Source: HyVt-337 sp964428895 (lineage in GTDB: Bacteria; Planctomycetota; Phycisphaerae; SM23-33). Taken from it: a stretch of 64,000 nt of DNA. Below, piece after piece: positions 57,530-64,000 of the stretch; the stretch's first letter is position 1, and the number at the start of each line of letters is the position of its first letter. A program made the position numbers and the translations under genes. Location: NCBI GenBank assembly GCA_964428895.1, contig CAYRZU010000001.1:1-64000 (forward strand). The letters run 5' to 3'. The notes beneath the pieces are model-generated. The model was given only the letters and a program-made list of their open reading frames with translations, made no database searches and was not told the DNA's origin.

Positions 57530-58258
57530 TTACTCCGGGAGGAAGTTGGTCACGTCATCAGTGGGGTCGTCGCTGGCGGGGTCCCACGCGGCCAGGAGCC
57601 CGTCCGGGCCGGGGGTGAAGATGACGAAATCGGCCCGCCATGGCGCGCCGGTCTCGACGTTCTCGACATAGTCCTTGATGATAAAGGGAGAGTCGTCGGG
57701 GTACTTGGGCGGATCGTTATCATCGTTGTCGTAAGCGTCGACCTCGTCCTTGTAACGGTAGTAGTAAACCGGATGCCCAAAGACGTCGGCGAAAAGGGGA
57801 AGATCGTCGATCACCATGGACGGGAATCCTTCGGTGCCCAGATACGGGCCGTAGACCTTCCCACGGGCGATCTTCCGGAATCCCCAGCCATCCTTCCCGT
57901 CGTCGGTGTCGAGGGCGATGAGCTTCTCGTCGTTGCCTTCGTTGGGGAGCCCATCCTCGTTAAAGTCCGGCCCCCACCCGGTCAGCTGCAGATAGAGCAA
58001 TTGGGACCCGGAGAAACTGGGGTAGCTGACATGGTCGGAGTAGGGCAGCCAGCCGAGATCGGTCTCAAACTCACGACAGGCCGTGGTCATCCGCCGGACC
58101 ATGGACATCGACTCGCTTCGCCGGGCCTCCCGCATGATTTGGCTGACCGCGGGGACCGCCAGGGTCATCAGCATGGCGATAATCATGATCACCACGGTCA
58201 ACTCCACCAGAGTGAAGCCCTTCACGTTCCGGGCCGAGGGATGTCGTTGAGGCAGCAT
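57530..58258 (-). CDS. Type II secretion/type IV pilus pseudopilin
   Basis: 242 residues from ATG 58258 (a TTG at 58270 overlaps the previous gene and is less likely). The leader ends NVKG with FTLVELTVVIMIIAMLMTLA after it, the standard G|FTLVE class III signal. The C-terminal TPGPDGLLAAW is the GspG-like DG loop, though here it is followed by DDPTDDVTNF. Long middle segment for a pseudopilin. Confidence 0.87.
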   Translation of the reverse strand: MLPQRHPSARNVKGFTLVELTVVIMIIAMLMTLAVPAVSQIMREARRSESMSMVRRMTTACREFETDLGWLPYSDHVSYPSFSGSQLLYLQLTGWGPDFNEDGLPNEGNDEKLIALDTDDGKDGWGFRKIARGKVYGPYLGTEGFPSMVIDDLPLFADVFGHPVYYYRYKDEVDAYDNDDNDPPKYPDDSPFIIKDYVENVETGAPWRADFVIFTPGPDGLLAAWDPASDDPTDDVTNFLPE

Positions 58259-58263
58259 GGGCG

Positions 58264-59052
58264 TTACCAATTCTTTAAATCGTCTTCGGAGAAGTAGACC
58301 TGGTCGATGCCGGCCGAGGTCAACAGGAACGACCCTTCGCGGACGGCGGGTCGTTCGTCCGGGCTGGACCCGTAGGTGGTGGCGTCCAGCCGGTCATCTA
58401 GGATCATGTTTCGCATGGCGGTCTTCTGTTCGCTCTCGGTGCCGACGTAGTGCTCGTTCTGTGGGTAGTTGAATTGACTGGCGCCGATACCCGCCGAAGC
58501 CATGTAATACAGGATGGCCTTGGGGTTGCTGAAGCAGTCGATGATGGTGTAGTGATACTCGTCGTTGCTGTAGTCTCCCTCGCCGCTGACGGTGTCGTAA
58601 GTCTCCTGATCCAACCCCACGTAGATTCCCTTTGGCTTGGCCGGTTTGCCGTCAATGATGTCCTCGTCGTTGGGATCATCGAGGGCGTGGTAGGGGTTGC
58701 CGCCATCGATGTAGAGCTTGGCTTCGTCGTACATCCCGAACAGATGGGCAAACAGCACCTGGCTGCCGGTATAGGTATACGTCAACTGCGAGCCCGTGCC
58801 GGTACTGTGGTGCCGGTAGTCGTCCTGGCCGGGGTAGTAGCCCTTCTCCTGCTTGTACTGCTCGGCGCCGTTGTCCAGGGCCGCAATGCGAGCTTTGGTA
58901 TCGGTCGCGCGAAGCCGCTTCAGGATGGCGGTGATGGTGGGCATCATGATGGCCGACAGCAGGCCGATGATCACAATCACGACCAACAGCTCCGCCAGCG
59001 AGAATGCCTTGCCGATCCGTGGGCTCGATCTACCAATTCGGTGGGTCTTCAT
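58264..59052 (-). CDS. Type II secretion/type IV pilus pseudopilin
   Basis: 262 residues. Leader MKTHRIGRSSPRIGKA then FSLAELLVVIVIIGLLSAIM, with Ala in place of Gly at the cleavage site. Residues from 70 on contain a Tyr/Gly-rich stretch. The tail lacks the GPDG loop but ends SAGIDQVYFSEDD, a related acidic loop. It follows the GspF/PilC gene by 20 bp. Confidence 0.85.
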   Translation of the reverse strand: MKTHRIGRSSPRIGKAFSLAELLVVIVIIGLLSAIMMPTITAILKRLRATDTKARIAALDNGAEQYKQEKGYYPGQDDYRHHSTGTGSQLTYTYTGSQVLFAHLFGMYDEAKLYIDGGNPYHALDDPNDEDIIDGKPAKPKGIYVGLDQETYDTVSGEGDYSNDEYHYTIIDCFSNPKAILYYMASAGIGASQFNYPQNEHYVGTESEQKTAMRNMILDDRLDATTYGSSPDERPAVREGSFLLTSAGIDQVYFSEDDLKNW

Positions 59053-59072
59053 GACTCCTCATCCTTTCGGCC

Positions 59073-60329
59073 TTAAGCAGCGCCGCTCATGCTCTGCAGC
59101 ATGGTGACCATGGGCATAAACAACGCGACGACGATGAAGCCGACGATCAGGCCCAGCGTGATGACCATGACCGGCTCAAGCAGGGAGACCATACCACTGA
59201 TCATGACCTCGACTTCTTCGTCGTAGGTTTCGGCGACCTTCTCCAACATCTCATCCAAGGCGCCGGTTTCCTCTCCGACGTCAATCATGTTGACGACCAT
59301 GGGTTCAACGATCTTGGCTTGCCGTAGGGGCTCGGCAAAACTCTCGCCTTCGCGGATGCCATCCCGCACGCCCACCAGGGCCCGGGCGAACACCTCGTTG
59401 CCGGAGGTCTCGCGGGTGATGTTCAGGGCCTCCAGAATCGGCACACCCGCGTTGAGCAGTGTGCCCAACGTCCGGCTGAACCGCGCCACGGACGTCTTGG
59501 AAATAATCTTACCCAGGACGGGCATGTTGAGTTTGGCCGAGTCGGCAAAATACCGTCCGGAATCCGACATCCGGAGCAGTTTCAGCAGCAGGAAGATCGC
59601 AACGGGGATACACAGAATCACCAGCCAGCCGAATTCGGCCTGAATCCAATGGCTGACGCCCATCAGGATCTTGGTAATGCCCGGCAGCTCGTCGCCCATG
59701 TCGGCGAAGATTTCCTCGAACTTCGGAATCACGAAGGCCATCAGGCCCATCACGATGGCCGTGGCGAACACCACCACCGCAGCCGGGTAGATCATGGCGC
59801 CGATAACTTTCCGCCGAAGCGATTGCATCCGTTCGAGGAATTCGGCCAGTCGCCGCAGGACCACGTCCAGCACGCCGCCGAGTTCGCCGGCGCGGACCAT
59901 GTTGACGTAGAGCTTGTTGAAGGCCTTGGGGTGTCGACTCATCGCTTCCGACAGGGGCGTTCCCTCTTCCACGTCGTCGGCCACCATACGAATGGCCATT
60001 CGCATGGGGCCGGGCTTCTGCTGCTCTTCCAGAATGCGCAAGGCTCGCAGCACGGGCAGGCCGGCGTCGATAAGGGTCGACAACTGCCGGGTGAACTGGA
60101 CCAGCAGCTTGGTGGAGACACGCCCCACCGAGCGGACCCGCCTCTGGGCGGGGCCTTGGGCGCCCGGCGCGCCGCGGGGGGCTCGTCGACCGGCCTTCTC
60201 CTTGACCTCGGTCGGGAACTCGCCCTTCTGGCGGATGCGGGCGATGGCGTCTTCGCTGTTATTGGCGTCGATTTCACCCTTGACGGCTTGACCGGCGCTG
60301 TTCATGGCCTTGTACGCGAATTTCGGCAT
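59073..60329 (-). CDS. Type II secretion/type IV pilus inner-membrane platform protein (GspF/PilC)
   Basis: 418 residues from ATG 60329 with GGGAG seven bases upstream. MPKFAYKAMNSAGQAVKGEI is the usual GspF N-terminus. Two T2SSF domains (about 85-205 and 285-405) each end in hydrophobic helices; the conserved GVPILEALN and IVEPMVVNMIDVGEETG segments are clear. It is the platform that links the ATPase to pilin assembly. Confidence 0.93.
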   Translation of the reverse strand: MPKFAYKAMNSAGQAVKGEIDANNSEDAIARIRQKGEFPTEVKEKAGRRAPRGAPGAQGPAQRRVRSVGRVSTKLLVQFTRQLSTLIDAGLPVLRALRILEEQQKPGPMRMAIRMVADDVEEGTPLSEAMSRHPKAFNKLYVNMVRAGELGGVLDVVLRRLAEFLERMQSLRRKVIGAMIYPAAVVVFATAIVMGLMAFVIPKFEEIFADMGDELPGITKILMGVSHWIQAEFGWLVILCIPVAIFLLLKLLRMSDSGRYFADSAKLNMPVLGKIISKTSVARFSRTLGTLLNAGVPILEALNITRETSGNEVFARALVGVRDGIREGESFAEPLRQAKIVEPMVVNMIDVGEETGALDEMLEKVAETYDEEVEVMISGMVSLLEPVMVITLGLIVGFIVVALFMPMVTMLQSMSGAA

Positions 60330-60428
60330 TGATTGACTCCCAGCGGCAGGCATCGGGGCGGGCGACCGGAACACAGGGCGCCTACGGCATTTCCACTATT
60401 ATTCTAGCAGCGGCCGGTCCGGCGGCCA

Positions 60429-62183
60429 CTATTGATCGACGTCTTCCGTAATCGTTTGGGCGATAACCTCTTCGATGGTGGTTCGCCCGTCGTAGATACT
60501 CAGCAAGCCTGAATCACGTAGCGTCCGCATGCCGCGTTTGCGGGCAGCCTCTCGGAGCTTACCGGTGCTGGCGCGTTCCATGATCAACTGCCGGAGCTCG
60601 TCATCCAGGACCATGACCTCGTAGATGGCCTCTCGCCCGCTATAGCCGGTATGGCGGCACGCGTCGCATCCGACGCCGTGGTAGTAAGTGCGGTCCGCCA
60701 GCGAGTCCGGCGAGAGCCCCAACTCCATGAGCATTTCCTCGGTGGGGTGGAAGGCCTCTTTGCAGCGTGTGCAGATCTGGCGGACCAGCCGTTGGCCCAC
60801 AATGGCCTCTAAGGTAGCCGTCACCAGAAACGGCTCGAGCCCGAGGTCCAGAAGACGTGCGATCGCCGAGGGGGCGTCGTTGGTGTGTAGGGTGCTGAAA
60901 ACGAGGTGGCCGGTCAGAGAGGCCTGAACGGCGATTTCGGCGGTGGTCAGGTCGCGAATCTCACCGACCAGGACAATGTCCGGGTCCTGACGGAGGAAGC
61001 TCCGCAGGGCGCGGGCAAAGGTCAGACCGATGTTCTCGTCGATTTGCAGTTGGATCAACCCGTCGATGTCGTATTCGACCGGATCCTCGGCGGTGAGGAT
61101 CTTGACGGTCTCTTCGTTCAGTTCGTTCAGGGCCGAGTACAGCGTGGTGGTCTTACCCGAGCCGGTCGGCCCGGTAACAATGATGATGCCGTTGGGACGG
61201 TGGATGAGCTGCCGCAGCAGGCGAAGGTCGTCCTCGCGAGCGCCGAGACGGTCCATGTCCAGCGAGACGTTGGATCGGTCCAGGACACGCAAGCAGACGC
61301 TCTCGCCGAACATGGTCGGCAGGACCGACACACGCAAGTCGACGGGCGCGCCGCCGACTTCCAGTTCGATTCGCCCGTCCTGCGGCAGGCGCCGTTCGGC
61401 GATATTCAGCCCGGCCATAACCTTAATCCGGGCGGCAATGGCGCTGGCGATATGTGAGGGCGGGGGCATCATCTCGTACAGCAGCCCGTCGATGCGGTAT
61501 CGCATCTTGAATTCGTCCTCGAACGGTTCGAAGTGAATGTCCGACGCTCGAGACCGGATCGCCTCCAGGAGGACCATGTTCACCAGTCGCTTGACCGGAC
61601 TGGCGTCGGCCATCTGGGAGAGCGTGTCCTCGTCGATGCTCTCCATGCGACTGCCCGAGCCGCCCAACTCGACGTCGTCGGCCATCTCGTTGATCAACTC
61701 GGCGATGGATTCCGGCTCGACGCCGTAGTGCTTGACCAGGGCCTTGTCGAGTTGCTCGGGGTCGGTGATCCGGGCGACCACGTTGAAGCCCATCAGCATG
61801 CCGAGGTCGTCGGTGGCCCGGAAGTTGTCCGGGCTGGCCAGGGCGACCGTCAGGGTCTTGCTCTCATCGTCGTAGGCCATCGGCACGACGCGGTAGGCGT
61901 TGGCCATTTGGGCGGGGATCATGTCGATGACGTCGCGGGCGATGTCGGCGGTGTTGACGTCGACGTATTCCATGCCCGCCTGATACGCCAGCGCCAGGTT
62001 GCGGAGTTGCTCGGGGACGTACCCCAGGTCGACCAGGACCTGTCCCAACAGGCCCCCGCGTTCCTTCTGGATTTCCAGCGCCTCGTGGACCTGGGCTCGA
62101 GTGACGCGGCCGAGCTTGACCAGCACGCGGCCAATGGGCCGGCCCCGCAACTCATCGATACGAATGTCACTGTTCTTGGCCAT
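60429..62183 (-). CDS. GspE/PilB-type assembly ATPase with MshEN domain
   Basis: 584 residues. The N-terminal part is an MshEN-like domain (GRPIGRVLVKLGRVTRAQVHEAL, LLGQVLVDLGYV), which binds c-di-GMP in some relatives. The ATPase has GPTGSGKTTTLYSALNE (Walker A), ILTAEDPVEYDI, and VGEIRDLTTAEIAVQASLTGH (Walker B region). The C-terminal zinc-binding segment shows CTRC...CDAC. It drives pilus or pseudopilus extension. Starts three bases after pilT. Confidence 0.93.
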   Translation of the reverse strand: MAKNSDIRIDELRGRPIGRVLVKLGRVTRAQVHEALEIQKERGGLLGQVLVDLGYVPEQLRNLALAYQAGMEYVDVNTADIARDVIDMIPAQMANAYRVVPMAYDDESKTLTVALASPDNFRATDDLGMLMGFNVVARITDPEQLDKALVKHYGVEPESIAELINEMADDVELGGSGSRMESIDEDTLSQMADASPVKRLVNMVLLEAIRSRASDIHFEPFEDEFKMRYRIDGLLYEMMPPPSHIASAIAARIKVMAGLNIAERRLPQDGRIELEVGGAPVDLRVSVLPTMFGESVCLRVLDRSNVSLDMDRLGAREDDLRLLRQLIHRPNGIIIVTGPTGSGKTTTLYSALNELNEETVKILTAEDPVEYDIDGLIQLQIDENIGLTFARALRSFLRQDPDIVLVGEIRDLTTAEIAVQASLTGHLVFSTLHTNDAPSAIARLLDLGLEPFLVTATLEAIVGQRLVRQICTRCKEAFHPTEEMLMELGLSPDSLADRTYYHGVGCDACRHTGYSGREAIYEVMVLDDELRQLIMERASTGKLREAARKRGMRTLRDSGLLSIYDGRTTIEEVIAQTITEDVDQ

Positions 62184-62186
62184 AGA

Positions 62187-63362
62187 CTAGGGTTTCCGTC
62201 GTTGGTCTTTGGCGCCCTTGTTGGGGGCATCGGTGTCGTCATCGCCTTCGGCTTCAACGGTGAGGTCGCTCTCACTGAGGGGGCGTCCATGCCGGTAGGC
62301 ATCGATGCGGTCCTGCATCTGGGCGGCGCTCTGACAATGGTCCAGAGCGGCGATCTCATCGATCTGGCCGGCCAGGAACAGCCGGTACAAGTGATCGTCC
62401 ATCAACTGCATGTTGTGCTTCTTGCCGGTCTGGATCGACGAGGGGATTCGGAAGGTCTTGTTCTCGCGGATTAGGTTCTGAATGGCGCTGGTGACGACCA
62501 TGAACTCGAACGCCGCAATCCGGCCTCGCGTATCTGCCCGTGGACACAGGGCTTGGCAAAGGCAAGCGATTAAGGATCCTGCCAACTGAATCCGAATCTG
62601 CTCCTGCTGATTGACCGGGAACTGGTCAACAATGCGCGTGACGGTGCCTTGGGCGCTGTTGGTATGGAGCGTGCCGAAGACCAAGTGTCCCGTCTCTGCT
62701 GCTCGCAAAGCGGCCTCAATTGTCTCCAAGTCACGCAATTCGCCGACTAGGATGACGTCCGGGTCCATACGCAGGGCGCGTCGAAGGGCCTCGGCAAAGC
62801 TGGGTACGTCGGCGCCGACTTCACGCTGGTTGACCATCGACTTTTTGTGCGGATGGTAATATTCGATCGGGTCTTCAATGGTGATGATGTGCCGGTCGAA
62901 TTGCTCGTTGATATAGTTGACCATCGTCGCCAGGGTTGTGGTCTTGCCCGAACCGGTTGGCCCGGTGACCAGGAACAGCCCGCGGGGGCGCCGGCACAAG
63001 CTCTGGACGATGGTGGGCAGGCCGATCTCCTCGAAAGTCATGAGTTTCGAGGGGATCAGACGCAGGGCAATGGACGTGTTTCCCTTCTGCTGAAAGACGG
63101 ACGTTCGGAATCGGCCGGCCCCGCCGAATTCGAAGCCGAAGTCCGTGCCGCCTTGTTCCTGCAGTTCCTGCTGGCAGCGGTCGGGGGTGATCGCCCGCAT
63201 GAGCTTGATGGTGTCTTCGGGTTCGAGGATCTTGGTTTCCAGCGGGCGAAGTCGGCCGTGCAATCGCAAGGTCGGCGGGCGCCCCACGTGCAGGTGGAGG
63301 TCGGATGCCCCTCGCTTGATGCAGGTTTCCAGGAGTCGGTCGATCAGGATATCGTTGGCCAT
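62187..63362 (-). CDS. pilT: Pilus retraction ATPase
   Basis: 391 residues. It has the PilT start GASDLHLHVGRPP, the Walker A motif VTGPTGSGKTTTLATMV, the Asp box IITIEDPIEYYH, the Walker B LVGELRDLETIEAALRAAETG and the AIRNLIRE-like motif (AIQNLIRENKTFRIPS). It powers retraction, so the cluster probably makes a retractable type IV pilus as well as, or instead of, a secretion system. A charged 25-residue tail is added. It starts 17 bp after the next ATPase stop. Confidence 0.94.
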   Translation of the reverse strand: MANDILIDRLLETCIKRGASDLHLHVGRPPTLRLHGRLRPLETKILEPEDTIKLMRAITPDRCQQELQEQGGTDFGFEFGGAGRFRTSVFQQKGNTSIALRLIPSKLMTFEEIGLPTIVQSLCRRPRGLFLVTGPTGSGKTTTLATMVNYINEQFDRHIITIEDPIEYYHPHKKSMVNQREVGADVPSFAEALRRALRMDPDVILVGELRDLETIEAALRAAETGHLVFGTLHTNSAQGTVTRIVDQFPVNQQEQIRIQLAGSLIACLCQALCPRADTRGRIAAFEFMVVTSAIQNLIRENKTFRIPSSIQTGKKHNMQLMDDHLYRLFLAGQIDEIAALDHCQSAAQMQDRIDAYRHGRPLSESDLTVEAEGDDDTDAPNKGAKDQRRKP

Positions 63363-63379
63363 GGTGGGGTCTCAGCGAG

Positions 63380-64000
63380 CTAGTCAGACAGAAACAGGTC
63401 TTCGGACTGGGCGACCCGGATGAGTTCTTCCGGGGTGGTGATGCCGGCGGCGATTTTCGCTTTCCCGTCTTCCAGCAGGCTTCGCATGCCGGCTGCCCGG
63501 GCGGCGCGGCGGATTTCATTGACCGGCGACTGATTGAACGCCAATTCGCGGGTGGCGCTGTCCATCTCCATCAGTTCGAAGATGCCTTGCCGTCCTCGGT
63601 AGCCCGAACCGTTGCATCGGCCGCAGCCTCGGCCTTGGTAGAAGGTGGTCCGTTGGATGTCGTCTTCGGTGAAGCCCAGCAAGTTCAGCACGCGGCTGTC
63701 GGGGTGGGGGTCCACTTCGCGGCATTCGGTGCAGATGGTTCGGATCAGTCGCTGGCCCATGATCGCTTGAATACTACTGGCGACCAGGAACGGTTTGACG
63801 CCCATGTCGACCAGGCGCGTGATGGCCGACGGGGCGTCGTTGGTGTGAAGGGTGGAGAACACCAAGTGGCCGGTCAGGGCGGCCTGGATGGCGATTTCGG
63901 CGACTTCCAGGTCTCGAATCTCACCGACCAGAACGATGTTGGGGGCCTGACGCAGCATGGACCGAAGAATCCGGGCGAACGTCAGCGGGGGGTTGATCTG
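63380..64000 (-). CDS. GspE/PilB-type assembly ATPase, partial (N-terminus outside window)
   Basis: The reading frame runs off the window end; 206 codons of the C-terminal part are visible. IVLVGEIRDLEVAEIAIQAA, HLVFSTLHTNDAPSAITRLV, and the zinc motif CTEC...CGRCNGSGYRG match GspE/PilB. This is a second such ATPase next to PilT, and it is distinct in sequence from the one at 60429. Confidence 0.9.
   Translation of the reverse strand, partial: QINPPLTFARILRSMLRQAPNIVLVGEIRDLEVAEIAIQAALTGHLVFSTLHTNDAPSAITRLVDMGVKPFLVASSIQAIMGQRLIRTICTECREVDPHPDSRVLNLLGFTEDDIQRTTFYQGRGCGRCNGSGYRGRQGIFELMEMDSATRELAFNQSPVNEIRRAARAAGMRSLLEDGKAKIAAGITTPEELIRVAQSEDLFLSD

Noticed and set aside
1..64000. CRISPR arrays, insertion sequences, integrases or phage genes
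   Set aside because: No repeat-spacer pattern, transposase or integrase motif was seen. The tandem repeats at 7594-8184 are inside a coding gene.

Overview
The window is G+C-rich bacterial chromosome with tightly packed genes, no rRNA operon, no CRISPR array, and no insertion sequence or prophage that I can see. Several things point to Planctomycetota, most likely a Phycisphaerae-type member: a DUF4175-like giant membrane/coiled-coil protein, several pseudopilins beside two GspE/PilB-type ATPases and a PilT, an STN-domain-only secretory protein, the 'alternative' GlmU-like enzyme, a GTP-dependent PEP carboxykinase, a membrane Ser/Thr kinase, and a large DUF6067/GH123-like protein. That assignment is inference from gene content; there is no marker rRNA here.

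Layout. 1-8.5 kb: tRNA-Pro(GGG), a PAS-PP2C phosphatase, a two-gene RND efflux operon, a deoxyhypusine-synthase-like protein, and a secreted Spy/CpxP-like repeat protein, then tRNA-Leu(CAA). 8.5-17.7 kb: pckG, nadD, a glycoside-hydrolase-like protein coupled to two tandem MFS transporters, and coaD. 17.9-30.6 kb (minus strand): a small lipoprotein, two overlapping YkgJ-like Cys-cluster proteins, a DUF4175-like protein, a LeuA/homocitrate-synthase-family enzyme, purN, ileS, a MATE transporter and an STN-domain protein. 31-36 kb: a pseudo-receiver protein, dnaK behind a textbook sigma-54 promoter, two paralogous alpha/beta-hydrolase lipoproteins and an aminoglycoside-phosphotransferase-like kinase. 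36.9-46.9 kb: metallophosphoesterase, glycerate kinase, lysA, a pyruvate-decarboxylase-type enzyme, a PQ-loop-like membrane protein, nadE, a zinc-ribbon membrane protein and a DUF1638 protein. 47-47.8 kb: PilZ protein and tRNA-Gln(CTG). 48-55.4 kb: an acyltransferase-ACP-acyl ligase fusion and an FHA protein converge on a patatin / ParA-like ATPase / Cache-Ser/Thr-kinase operon. 55.6-64 kb: GlmU-like enzyme, then a type IV pilus/type II secretion operon (GspE/PilB, PilT, GspE/PilB, PilC/GspF and three pseudopilins), cut off by the window end.

How genes fit together. The most suggestive unlinked-function neighbourhood is 48-55.4 kb. It holds an enzyme that could remove acyl chains (patatin), one that could activate and put them back (Aas-like fusion), a phosphothreonine reader (FHA), a membrane sensor kinase that could write the mark, and a ParA/MinD ATPase. 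I read this as a possible phospho-regulated membrane-lipid remodelling module, which is inference. Other noteworthy observations are the sigma-54 promoter of dnaK, a tandem MFS pair separated only by one in-frame stop where the second copy appears to start at ATC, an IleS whose C-terminal zinc knuckle has lost three of four cysteines, and a promoter that should give a leaderless mRNA for a YkgJ-family gene. Where promoters can be read, they are TTGNNN/TATAAT-like with a 16-bp spacer more often than 17.
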